From the NCBI GenBank assembly GCA_964016875.1, contig OZ024722.1, positions 13,398,576-13,462,575 on the forward strand: a stretch of DNA of 64,000 bases, in the 5' to 3' direction. Below the pieces are notes generated by a model, which saw only the letters and a program-made list of their open reading frames with translations, ran no database searches and had not been told where the DNA came from. Position numbers and translations under genes: made by a program. Positions 20,401-30,994 of this stretch are shown one piece after another (the stretch's first letter is position 1; every line of letters begins with the position of its first letter). The DNA comes from Fallopia convolvulus. Its lineage: Eukaryota > Streptophyta > Magnoliopsida > Caryophyllales > Polygonaceae.

Positions 20401-21472
20401 TTTGGATAGAATTATTGTATTATTTCTTTGTATTTGTTAAATTTTGATTAAAATGATATATGCAAGGATACTTCTAAAAAATTATACCTATCTTATGTAC
20501 AAAAAACTATCATTTATTATATAATAAACATGTGCAAAGATAAAAATAATAAAAACTCGTTCCAAATTTTCATATTGATAATCATACCAAATTGATAATT
20601 AAATATTAGAATATAATGAAATTTTTTCAAGATAAGTTAATATCCGTACGAAAAATCGTAATCATTAAAATTGATCAATTTTAACTATACTTTTTACAAA
20701 TTTCGTTATCCATATAATATAAGTTTTATAAATATTGTACGTAGAAACCGTAATCGTGAAAAAATAAGCATACGATCAATTATATTGTATATTTTATCTA
20801 TATTATATGGATAGAAGATAATTAAATATTACAATATAATGAACATAAACGAAGATAAAAAGAATGGTAGGGATAAAAAGTTATCCAATCTCATAGTAAA
20901 TTGAAAAAATATATAAATTTTTATATAATATATTTTATTTATACTATATGGATATAAGATAATTAAATATTATAATATAATGAACATGAACAAAGATAAA
21001 AATAATGGATAGAGTTAAAAATTTATCCAATCTCATATAAAATTGATAAAAAAATTATTAAGTAAGGTGAGTGGATAAAATTGGAAATTCCATAAGGTAA
21101 TAGAATTAAATAATATATAATTTATTAAAAAATCATTATTAATAATAGGCTGTATGGGATATAAATTCATAATGACGAATCTGCCCAAAAGTGCTTCAGG
21201 TTTAGAAGATGTACAAATATGTTTTCCCGTACCTTGTACGGGTTTTTCTTAAATAAAATATTAATAATGAAATATTTTCAAATATATTTATTATCTAAGA
21301 AAAATAATCATGTAAATGCTTAAATATAAATTTTGAATAAATATTTAAAATGAATAAACTATAAAAGTTGTTTATTTGAAACAATAATATTTTATTAGTA
21401 TTACGAATTAAATTAATATCCAAATCATGATAATTTATTTAATTATGAAAATAGATAAGTAACTAGTTGTAC

Positions 21473-22687
21473 CCGTCGTGCCCTGCACGACTATGACTTG
21501 ATATTTTTTTAGATATTTTAAATAAAAAATATTAATAAAGAAAAATATAATATAAATTTAATGTAAGTAATTTATTGCCTATAATATGTATAAAAATTAT
21601 TTTGCTTTTGATATCAAATAAACAAATTAAATCTAGATTATTAAGTTTAAAATTGAAAATAAACATAGATTATTAAGAAACAACAATTCTACATTTTTCT
21701 TTTTCCTTGACAATATTACATAACCACGTTTAACTCGTTATACTCGTTGTGTGGTGCACGACTCTATGGACTTAATATTTAATTTATTTAATAAATAATA
21801 TTATAATTTAATATAAAAAAATAAAAATAACGTATTTATTAGAAAAATCATTAAGTTGAACCAATATAATGTGAGGTACAACAGACGTTGTTAAGGTGAG
21901 TCCAATATAAGTTTGATAGCTTAATGATAATTTATTTATGAAAAAATATAAATATAAATTATTTTAATTAGACTAATTAAATTTTATAAATGTTTTAAAA
22001 AATTAATTAAAAAGCCCAAAATAATGTAAATGCTTATAATTTTTTTAATCAAATTCAATTCTTTAAAAATCTTTTCAATAAAAAGTTAAAAAGATAATTA
22101 ATAAGAAAAGATATAAAAAAATATGAATGAATATAGAAGTTTTTTAAAGAAAAAAAATATTTTATATTAGCATAAATAATCCAAAAAAAAAATTAAGGAA
22201 AAGATAATATAATTTCTTTATCAAAATTTAATTTAGGCAAGTAATTATATACATATTTAAAAAATTATTTTTTTATCTAAATTTGATATAAATTTTTAAT
22301 CTTTTACATAAATAGATAAGAGGATAAAAATAAAATATTTTTATTTTTTTAATTAAAATTCGAATTAATTTTTTCCAAATATAAAATTTAGTGTAAATGT
22401 GTAATGTTAGTTTTAGATAGAAAAAATTAATAGTAAAAATATTTTCCTACCTTATTATGATAACAATCTATCATTGTATATTAAAAAAATCTTCTATTTT
22501 ATTTTTCCTTTCTTTTAATTTTTTATTAAATATATTAGAACGTTAGTTTTTATAAAAATTAGATAGATATTAAAAATTAAAAAAAAGTTATAAATAATAA
22601 GAATACAAAATTATTTTTAAATTATAAGGTGGGGCCAGAATTGTTCTGGTTGCTCGAAAAGGTTCGACTTTAATATATAATTATAGA
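21473..22687 (-). mobile_element. nested small Helitron-type element
   Basis: A second minus-strand 3' end is visible at 21473: CTAG beside a hairpin with stems GTCGTG/CACGAC. A 5' end TCTATAATTATATATTAAAG ends at 22687, with A before and T after, as expected. The 5' part includes the block reading GGCCCCACCTTATAA on the minus strand, also seen near 58260 and 59010. Length would be about 1.2 kb. Pairing of these two ends is likely but not proven. A further hairpin CCCGTACcttGTACGGG at 21224-21240 may be the end of another copy. Confidence 0.5.
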
Positions 22688-23029
22688 TAGATGGATATTT
22701 TAAAGATATTATCATTTATATGGCTATTTTTATTTCAAAGATATATATGTGACCACATGTACATATTTTTTCTTATATCTTTTTAATTTATCTTTTACAA
22801 ATATGATAAATATAATATCCTTTATTATCTATATTGGTAAAATATACTAATGTTATTTTATCTTTATGTTTATTTGGAGATAAATTTTTACAAATATTAT
22901 TTTTCTTTATGTTTATTTGGAGATAACTTTTTTGCATAATTAACTATAAAAAACTATTATTTTAATAAAGGGGTGATGTGGCGCAATGTGGTGGCATAAA
23001 TTGCTCCGGCTTTAGTTAGTAGTAATAGA

Positions 23030-23457
23030 TAAGATAAAAACTTATCAATTTATTATATACTTGGGTCCATTCAAAATAAACTTAATTATACTGATATAAG
23101 ATTGTACGTACATTACACTATCTTTATATTAAACTTAATTATCTAAACCTAGCATATGCATTCTATCTAAAAAAAATATCCTAATATTTTTATAATATAT
23201 AGCATAAAAATATCTTAATAATCTTCCTATTTATCATATCCAAAAATAAAAAATTATTTTGTTTTTAAATTAAGAATGAAATTTTCTATCCATTGATTAT
23301 AGTGGTATAAGATTGTACGTACATTATACTATCTTTATATTAAACTTAATTATTTTGCCAAAGATTGGTTTTAATAAAAGGGTGGTGTGGTCCAATCTAA
23401 AAATGACATGTGTCGTTTAATAATTATTTTAACATCCGCTTTAGTATATAGTTATGA
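23030..23457 (-). mobile_element. Helitron 5'-end fragment
   Basis: The minus strand starts TCATAACTATATACTAAAGC at 23457, preceded by A, like the other Helitron 5' ends here. No separate 3' end is found, so this is either a fragment or the true start of the larger element to its left. Confidence 0.4.
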
Positions 23458-23689
23458 TATTGATCTCAATAACGAATCAAAATAGTAATTTCGAACCTTT
23501 TTTTTATTCCGGGCTGAAATTATCAAAACAACTTACTAAAAAAAATCCCAAGTGTACGTTGGTCCTATATGTTACGAAATTCGATACCTTACCGTAAGGG
23601 AGGACTCAAACAGATTCACAAGAGAAAAATTAGAATAAAACAAGAAGAGAAGAACACAAGAATGTATTGATCTAATTTGTCAGAATGAC

Positions 23690-24023
23690 TACGTTAGACC
23701 CATTTGATTGAGTCAAATGGATCGAAAAGGGTCAAACGGGTCAAATTTGATCCATTTGACCCTTTTCGGCCCGTAAAATTGACCCTTTTTGACCCGTTTT
23801 GACCCATTTAATTCATAAACTTTTAATTTTTCCTTTCACTTACTATAAAAATAACTTTTTATTTTTATTTTTTTAATATTACGGGTCACCCGTAACCTGA
23901 TGAGTCGACCCGTAACTCGTAAACTAAAAAAACCCGACCCGTAAACTAAGAAAATCTGACCCATAACCAGTAAAATTACGGGCGGATCGGGTTACGGGTC
24001 AACCCACCCGTTGGACAGCCCTA
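23690..24023. mobile_element. hAT MITE remnant with GGGTCAA-type repeats
   Basis: The stretch is full of 'gacccgtt/aacgggtc' phrases and ends GGACAGCCCTA at 24023, the typical terminal inverted repeat of plant hAT MITEs (TAGGGCTGTCC inverted). The left terminal repeat and an 8-base target duplication could not be found, so the copy appears truncated. Confidence 0.5.
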
Positions 24024-24086
24024 GTCATACATGTCAATAATACGAGTGCACAGTTAGTATACAAAATGAGAACATTTAGCTTATTA

Positions 24087-24591
24087 CTAGCAAAGCTCGG
24101 TCGTGTCATGCACGACTATGACTTGAGATTTTTTTTATGAGGAACCTTACTCGTCGATCAAGTTTTACATAAACTTATTCGATAAAATAAAATATTTTCC
24201 TCAATAAAACTTTCAAGCGAAAATTATAATATGTAGGGAATGTAAAAAAATAATTAAATAAGAATATATATTTATAATAGCATAGGTGATTTAATTTTTG
24301 AATTAGATAATATTATTATAATAATATACAAGAAAATAAACATTATAATATACAAGATTGAATATGATAAGTATTAGTAATAAATGAGGTAATTTATTAT
24401 AATAGGAATGAAATGCTTATCAATAACATAGTTTATTGATTTTTTATTTAATATGGTAAGTACTAACGATAAATAAGATACTACTATTATAATATGTAGG
24501 GAATGTAAAAATTAAAGAAAATGCATATGTGGCATAGTTAGATGAGCGGCACCTAGGAGAGATTGATTCGACTTTAGTAAGAGTATATTGA
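24087..24591 (-). mobile_element. short Helitron-type element, about 0.5 kb
   Basis: The 3' end is CTAG at 24087-24090 with a hairpin (GTCGTG/CATGCACGAC) just inside. The 5' end TCAATATACTCTTACTAAAG ends at 24591. Flanks fit insertion between A and T. It is non-coding and non-autonomous. Confidence 0.55.
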
Positions 24592-24630
24592 TGATATTGA
24601 TATACTAGTTGTCCCCGTCGTGCCTGCACG

Positions 24631-25085
24631 TAGACCTGTCAATCGGGTCGAGTCGTGCGGGTTCGGGTTAGGTCATTTCAGGTTCGGGTTGAGTCAGGTT
24701 CGGGTCGTTACGGGTCACGGGTTAAACCGGGTCGGGTCGATGCGGGTTTTCGGGCAGGTCGGGTTGACCAGCGGGTCAAAAACATAGATTCTTTTATGAT
24801 TATTAAAATATATTTTTATTTAAATAATAATATTTAATTATAATATATTATTTTTATGTATTTTAATAATAAAATATATTATATTATTTAAAATAAATTT
24901 TATACATTTTATAAATATACTAAATTGGTCAACCCAACGGGTTTTGGGTTTCAACCCAACGGGTTCCGGGTTCTATCGGGTTCGGTTGATTTCGGGTTTC
25001 GGGTTCAAATTTTCGGGTCTTGACCCTAAAATTATCGGTCGGGTCGGGTCGGGTTAGCGGGTTCGGTCAGCTTTTAACAGGTCTA
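24631..25085. mobile_element. hAT MITE inserted in a Helitron terminal hairpin
   Basis: Terminal inverted repeats TAGACCTGT...ACAGGTCTA and a perfect 8-base target duplication CCTGCACG (24623-24630 and 25086-25093) identify a 455-base hAT-type MITE. The interior has GGGTCGGGTC-like runs at both ends around an AT-rich core. The target site is the loop and one arm of the host Helitron's 3' hairpin. Confidence 0.88.
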
Positions 25086-25719
25086 CCTGCACGACTATGA
25101 CTCGAATTTTTTTTTAGATATACATTATAAAAAAGATATTAATAAATAAAAATATAATATAAATAATAATTGTGAATTTGTGGTTTATATAAATTGTAAA
25201 AAAAAACATAATTAAAAATTAAAAAATTTTGATAGAAAAAATGAAAATAATGGGATTTAATATGGATTAGAAAATAAAATTGACTTGACATGTACGCATA
25301 TTATCAAAAAAAGATTATGGGGAAATTATAATTGGAAATTACAATTGTAATTAGCTAGATTTGTATGTAAATTGTTAAAAAAATCAAAATTAAAAATTCA
25401 AAGATATATCATAATTGAAGTTTAAGATTTGGCAACAAAAAAATTCGATGCTATCTAAATATCATAATGAGGGAAAAATATAGATTAACAAAAAAAATTG
25501 ACTTGATTTGTACATATATTGTACATTTTTTCTATATATTTATTATGATTCATTTTTTCATATTGGAAAAGTCAAAACAATGATAAGGTTGTCGAAAATA
25601 TGTTAAGATTATCTCTAGACATATCTATTCTAATTCTTTTTTTAGAAAATATGTTAATTATTAAATTTTCTGTTCAATTTATTCGTTATGTACATATGGT
25701 CATATGAGTCATTAACAAT

Positions 25720-26317
25720 TAGGGTTGTCAATGGGCCGGGTTATGGGTGGGTGGAGCACTTCCACCACCCGACCCGCGAGTTAAAATGCCCCACCCGACC
25801 CACCCGTCACCCGTGAAATGTTCTACCCGTCACCCAAACCACCCGTCATCCTCTGGTTATATGGGTGATCCGTTCACCCGTATAACCATTGTATAACTGT
25901 TGTATTTTATGTATATAAATAAATTGTCATACATAAACTAAAACAAATATCCATAAACCATACATAAACAAAAACAAATCCCATAAGCAATAAATATCAA
26001 AATGGAGTCAAATATGAGTTACAAATGGGCTTATTTATCAAATGCCTGAAATGAGGTATATGGGTGACTTCAAAGGCCCATAAATATTAGAAATTATGGG
26101 CTAAAACGGGTTATATGGGTGGTTTGGGTGGAACGGGTGGTCGGTTGATGGGTCGGGTTATTGGGTGATAAAATCTCCCCCTTACCCGACCCATAACCCG
26201 TTTCGCCCGTCACCCGAACCGTCCCCCCCCCCCCCCCCCCGCTTTGATTGGGTTTTCACCCTTTATTTCGGGTGGGTTAAACGGGTGAGTCGAACCCGTG
26301 GGTAATTGACAACCCTA
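25720..26317. mobile_element. hAT MITE, 598 bp, with poly-C run
   Basis: The ends are TAGGGTTGTCAAT and ATTGACAACCCTA. The flanks share ATTAACAAT (25711-25719 and 26318-26326), one base longer than the usual 8, which may be chance. Both arms carry cccgacccaccc/gggtgggtcg-like repeats. A run of 18 C at 26223-26240 lies in the right arm and could be miscounted in assembly. Confidence 0.85.
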
Positions 26318-26711
26318 ATTAACAATCTATTATTACTTTGGTAGATTATGTTGGAGAGTTGTTAGGATCATAAAGATATGATAAAAAATATTTTTACATG
26401 TAAATTTCTCGAAATATGTAACTAAATTTCCAAAAAAAACATTATTATAATCCAATATAAATAAAAAATAAAAAATTCATTGAGATTTGTAGATTATGTG
26501 GCAATATGATGTGTACATGATATATGAGTGACATGGAAAAAATTTGACATGTGGACTATGACATAAAATATTTATAAAGACGTCTAAATTATAAAAAAAA
26601 ATAACACGTGTAAAAATCTGAGGTGCCTTAATATAGGATCGACATGTGACGAAATTTTAAATAGCGTAATAAGAAGGCTCCAAACATTATTGATTTTATA
26701 TATATAGTAGA

Positions 26712-27788
26712 TTGATTATGAACCTTTAAACCGAAAAGAATCACGAGCTCTTGGCCTCTATAGGACACGTGGTGAGACAGATGGTTCATGAGTTATAGGG
26801 AAGAGATCACTCAACTAATTAAAATATACACACCAATCAATCAAGCAACAACTTAATTAGATGGATGGATCTTCTCACAAAAGAACGATTCCAGACTTCA
26901 CATAATACACCTTTAAGCTAAGAACCCATGCCGTTGTAGTATAAATTACTGTAAAACACAACAAAAGCAACTTCCACTCTCTAAATCCTCTTTGAATTGC
27001 TTGAGATACACTGCAAATGAAAGACACGAAGAAGCAACCCCCATCTCTTGGCTGGCTAGCTTTAATTGGTTTGTTCCACAAAACACATAATAAAGCTAAA
27101 GAGGTTGTCTTTCGCTATTCCCGTGGGCAAAGACAAGGATCTTACAACTTTGATTTCCACATCTCATCTTTCTCTTTTTTTCTTCCTTGCTTTAATCTTT
27201 TACCATTTCATTGTCACCCTTTTGATCAATCCCACCCAAATGTGATCATCGATCACATTTTATACCACCATCCCAATATTCAATATTCTTCTCCCCCAAT
27301 ACTTTATCTTTTTTTTCCAGCACCACCATCCTCTTCTTTCCAGACAAACACAGTATCACTGACTCACTCTTGTAAGCTTTCTCCCATTTCGAGGATTTCT
27401 CCTCCAACTTTATGTTAATCAATGTCCTCAATTTTCTTCCTCCAAATTTGATATATCTCCACCGTTAATTTGTCTCTTTCTCCATAATTGCATTTACAAG
27501 TTCGAATCGTACAAAAAGCTTAAACCACCACTCGATCATACCATAATATGAATTAATTAACATATGGATCTAAATTAGAAGGACGTCTCAAGAAATGAGC
27601 AAAACAAAGATGAAAAAAAATTGAACCCAAGGATTAAAATTCTAACAAGTCTATCCACAACACATTTGACTAATTGAGATGGAACGATTGGAAGGTGTAT
27701 ATAGAAATTTTTGCTTAGTAGTAGTATATATCCATTTCCACATATTGTATCCCCCCAAATCAGTACTAGTATTAGATTGATTCCTAAA
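26712..27788. other. unique-looking DNA downstream of the BIG GRAIN 1-like gene
   Basis: This includes the expected 3' untranslated region and downstream flank of the minus-strand gene. The frames at 26875-27081 (minus) and 27017-27418 (plus) show no known motif and I do not call them. An ACACGTGG element occurs near 26765. Nothing else can be named. Confidence 0.45.
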
Positions 27789-28997
27789 TCAAGACATAAT
27801 TCGAGTCGTCTCGTAGACCGGAAGCTCCTCGTTCCCGATCACCGACAGATGATCAATCTCGAACAAATCCGAGCTCGAACAGCTCGAATCGTCTTTATCA
27901 TCATCGTCGTCGTTGTTGTTCTCCTCTTTCCTCCGGCTCCAGTAGCCGTTGAGCAGGTCCAATACCACTTCCTCCAACACTTTCCTGTTCAAATCAACTT
28001 CATCTTCTTCTTCGTTGTCAATTTCGCCGGTCTTCAGCCTCCGCAGCTCCTCGTATCTTTTCAACAACGCCGGCTTCGATCCGGCCTTGAGATCTGCTGC
28101 AATGGAGGTAAACGGAGAAGCAGAGACTAAACTTGCGGTCCCTTTCTTCGGTAAGTATGGCGGATTTGTGAGGGAGGACGCTGAAATCGACCACTCCGGA
28201 GACGTCTGCTCCGACTTGTACTTCCTATCCGGCACCGGAATTCCTCTGAATTTACGATTCGGACCGTCGGAAGAATCCGATTGAAGAATTGGAGTGGTAG
28301 TGTTGTTAGTTTTCTTCTTCCGGGAGGTGAGGGAATTGATGTACTTGGCGAGCTTGAGGCCGGGGGAAATCGGCTGCTTCAGGCTCTTCAATTGGCTGTA
28401 GATCTTCACCGCCCTGGACGAAGAAGAAGAGGAAGATTTGTTGGTAGAACAATCCTCTTCGAATCGCTCCGAGTTGGATGATGCTTTCGCCTTGGTCTTC
28501 ACAGGCTTCGGCGCCCTAAGGGGGCCGAAACACGACGTTTTAGGCTTGGAGGAGGGGTCAAACGACGGCGTTTCGGTCTCGGACGCGGTGGAAGACACGC
28601 CGCCGAAACTGGAATCGGAGGAGCTCACCGACGTCGTGCTGAAGAAACTGTCGGGATCCTCGTCGACCGCGGCGGGGACAACCGGCGGGGGCGGCGGCGG
28701 AGGAGATGGGCGTCGGCGAGGCGGCGGAGGAGGAGGATCAACGGGGGTGAAAGAAACGGTGCCGTAATTGGGCTTGTCCATCCATTTTTGGACGAGGCGG
28801 GAGCGTCGGAAGGTGGACATTTTGCGGTCTTGGTCGAGTAAGCGGCGGAGCTTGCAAGCGTCGGCGGGGGAGGGAGGGGTGTCGGAGGCGGCGGAGGAGG
28901 CGGAAGGGGGCTCGCGGTCGATGGAGAGGAAGATCTCGTTGAGGAGAGAGGAGGAGAAGGTGGGGTTGTTATAGGGGGGATTGGTGGTGGTGTACAT
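27789..28997 (-). CDS. BIG GRAIN 1-like protein
   Basis: A single-exon protein of 402 residues starting MYTTTNPPYN; this start is chosen because family members begin just before the conserved N-terminal block, here FSSSLLNEIFLSIDRE. Other family signatures in order are RRSRLVQKWMDK, a Ser-rich SSSDSSFGG..S block, AVKIYSQLKSLKQPISPG followed by KLAKYINSL, and the C-terminal SDLFEIDHLSVIG..EELPVYETT. Pro-rich and acidic low-complexity runs lie between. BIG GRAIN 1 proteins are plant-specific, membrane-associated positive regulators of auxin response and transport that affect organ and seed size. No break is seen. It is the only host gene in the window that looks intact. An in-frame ATG 59 codons upstream (29174) is probably in the leader. 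Confidence 0.88.
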   Translation of the reverse strand: MYTTTNPPYNNPTFSSSLLNEIFLSIDREPPSASSAASDTPPSPADACKLRRLLDQDRKMSTFRRSRLVQKWMDKPNYGTVSFTPVDPPPPPPRRRPSPPPPPPPVVPAAVDEDPDSFFSTTSVSSSDSSFGGVSSTASETETPSFDPSSKPKTSCFGPLRAPKPVKTKAKASSNSERFEEDCSTNKSSSSSSSRAVKIYSQLKSLKQPISPGLKLAKYINSLTSRKKKTNNTTTPILQSDSSDGPNRKFRGIPVPDRKYKSEQTSPEWSISASSLTNPPYLPKKGTASLVSASPFTSIAADLKAGSKPALLKRYEELRRLKTGEIDNEEEDEVDLNRKVLEEVVLDLLNGYWSRRKEENNNDDDDDKDDSSCSSSDLFEIDHLSVIGNEELPVYETTRIMS

Positions 28998-29200
28998 GGT
29001 CGGTCGGTTGAGGAATTTGGACGAACAGGTGGTGGGCAGAATGATGAAGAGAACAGAGGGAGAGCGAGGGAGATTCGGTTTTGTGTTTGGGAGATTGGAC
29101 TGTTCGAGTGCAGTGGAAATGAGAGCCAATTTCGCCACGCGAGAGGCTTTTAAAGCGGGAACATCCGCGTGCATTTTTTGTGTGCTTCATTTTCTTTTAT
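28998..29200 (-). promoter_or_regulatory. leader and proximal promoter of the BIG GRAIN 1-like gene
   Basis: Upstream of the ATG the minus strand is CT-rich (AATCTCCCTCGCTCTCCCTC), as in plant leaders. A TATA-like CTTTAAAAGCC lies about 150 bases upstream of the ATG (near 29146-29156). An upstream in-frame ATG at 29174 lies beyond it. Assignment is tentative. Confidence 0.35.
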
Positions 29201-30182
29201 TTTTTTTTAAAGACAAAAGGTTTTAACTCTAAAGTAGGGGGATACTTGTTCCTGACTAGACCCGACCCGCTAAACACGATCCCGACATCCGAAACGAACT
29301 TGGATATTTGTTGAAATGCACTACCCTCTCGGAACTCCTCTCGCCCGCAGTTCGACCGGTTTAACAATACGTCTTCAACTGATTAGTATGACCCTCTTCC
29401 TAAGTCCTAACACAGTAACACTTTATACCGTTGGATAATGTACGAACGTTCCATTAGTAAAATGATAGAATTTTCCTTTGTATGGCAAATAATATGTTTC
29501 TTACACTCGAACTTGTAACTTTTTTTCAACCAGCCCACCGTACTATGAAATGTTCAAATAAACACCTAAACTTGACAGATTTTGTTCAACTTGATACACC
29601 TAATTTTCGTGAAATTGACGCGCGCTGATGTGGCACTAAAATTTGACATCTATGTGCCACATAATCATATTTTTTTTACACATAAGCGCCAAATAAGCCT
29701 GTAACCCCAACTACATATTTTTATTAATTTTTATTGAATTTTAATAAAAAAATATAAATACTATATTCTTTTTTCCTTTTTAAGTCTTCTTCTGGGAGTT
29801 CTTCAACGCCGCCGGCATATCTTCTCGGAATTCTGAGAATTTGGACTTGGGAGTTCGGATTCCGAGTCCGGAACTCGGGAGTTAGAATTCTTCACCGTTG
29901 GCATATCTCCTCTGCGGCGGCTCTTCCACCATTAGAGCCCTCCTTGAGCTCGAGACTGTCCGACACCGTCCTGGTTGAGAAACCCCAACCTCTTTCGCCG
30001 CTCTCTCCGCCTCTCCTCCTTCATCAAGTCCTCATCGATAAGATCTGCTACTCCCCGTGCCTTGGCTGCAACCTCCGCTCCTTCCTCCACCGCCGCGACT
30101 CATTCACGATATCGGCTGGGTTGTCGGAAACATCAAGCCCGAAATCCAGACCAGATCGACCGCGAGAGCCTTAAAAATCTCG

Positions 30183-30303
30183 TCAAATCCCTCAATTTGT
30201 CGGCAACATCAAAGCCCTCAATTTGTTCAAAGCCCTCAATTTGTCAGCAACATCAAAACCCTCAATTTGTTCAAAGCCCTCAATTGGTTCAAAGCCCTCA
30301 ATT
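30183..30303 (+). repeat. minisatellite of CCCTCAATTTG units
   Basis: Six or so units begin with CCCTCAATT(T)G and alternate between a short form ending TTCAAAG (18 bases) and a long form ending TCAGCAACATCAAA (about 26 bases). It directly follows the point where the Rab fragment breaks off, so it may mark the joint between captured pieces. Confidence 0.75.
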
Positions 30304-30528
30304 CAGGCCTAAATCGAACAGCTCGGCGGTGTCCCAAATCTGCACCTTGACTTCCTTGTCGTCGATCTCCAAGCTCTGCGTCTGGAACTCCACCCCAATC
30401 GTGGCCTTCGAGTGCATGTTGAACTCGTTCCGAGCGTAACGAGATAGGAGATTCGATTTCCCGATGGCCGAGTCTCGGATTATGACGATCTTAAACAGGT
30501 ACTCCTCCGCCTCGACGTCGGAAGACAT
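30298..30528 (-). pseudogene. RAB GTPase N-terminal fragment (RABA/Rab11 type)
   Basis: 76 residues from MSSDVEAEEYLFKIV match the start of plant Rab11/RABA small GTPases, which direct post-Golgi vesicle traffic. The effector/switch I region (RNEFNMHSKATIGVEFQTQS) and the start of switch II (WDTA) are clear. The protein departs from the family exactly after WDTA, where a GQER sequence is expected and where Rab genes often have an intron, and ends 8 residues later. The P-loop reads RDSAIGKS, with the first Gly replaced by Arg, so it could not bind nucleotide normally. It lies inside the Pack-MULE-like element and is read as a captured, decayed exon. Confidence 0.85.
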
Positions 30529-30994
30529 GGCTAGAGACTAGAGTGTGGGAATTGTGGTCTTTGGAGGAAGGATTTGAGTTTTAGTGAGAGAGCGTCGAAA
30601 GACATAGGAGATTCGAATTCTATCGTCGGTGAATTCCAGATCTACAAAATTCGATCTAAGAAAAAATGGAAAAAAGGAAAAAAGAAATGGAGGATGAAAA
30701 ATATACAAGAAATCAACCAATGGTTTTACATTATTAGAAAATGGACAAAAAATATGTTTAATATTTTAATAATGTTTTTACATTAATAACAAATAAATAA
30801 GAAAAAAAGGGAAATTTAAACAGTGAATAGAAAATCACTTAACTCGCTAAATGTCGATTGATTTTCACGCACAACTGCCACATCAGCATAAAGTGTGTGA
30901 TTGAACAAATTTATTTAAGTTTAGGTGTTTATTTGAACATTTCAAAGTACAGGATGTTGGTTGATAAAAGTATACAAGTTTAAGGGTCTATTGA

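Larger units (their letters stand above)
19054..23029 (-). mobile_element. Helitron-type element, non-autonomous, minus orientation
   Basis: The 3' end on the minus strand is a GC hairpin (CCCGGGCAAGGCCGGG) a few bases before CTAG at 19054-19057, followed by T. The 5' end is TCTATTACTACTAACTAAAG ending at 23029, preceded by A. TC...hairpin-CTAG ends inserted between A and T are the Helitron hallmark. A diverged relative in the opposite direction is at 57902-61034, agreeing at both ends and over much of the 3' half. No Rep/helicase is present, so it must be mobilised in trans. The body is about 80% AT and contains at least one nested element of the same kind. Exact pairing of ends is inferred. 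Confidence 0.62.
24605..26711 (-). mobile_element. Helitron-type element hosting two hAT MITEs
   Basis: The 3' CTAG is at 24605-24608 with the hairpin GTCGTG..CACGAC, now split by MITE 24631-25085. The 5' end is TCTACTATATATATAAAATC at 26711, preceded by A. Without the two MITEs it would be about 1.05 kb. It has no ORF of note. Confidence 0.6.

Noticed and set aside
27017..27418. 133-residue plus frame near the BIG GRAIN 1-like gene
   Set aside because: Low-complexity Phe/Ser/His-rich tail, no motif; likely chance in the downstream flank.
28438..28974. Gly-rich plus-strand frames opposite the BIG GRAIN 1-like gene
   Set aside because: Antisense readings of its Pro and Ser runs; no homology.
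29430..29470. TAGAATTTT at 29467 and TAGAATATT at 31006 as the target duplication of the MULE-like element
   Set aside because: Only 8 of 9 bases agree, and the intervening terminal repeats do not align out to those points.
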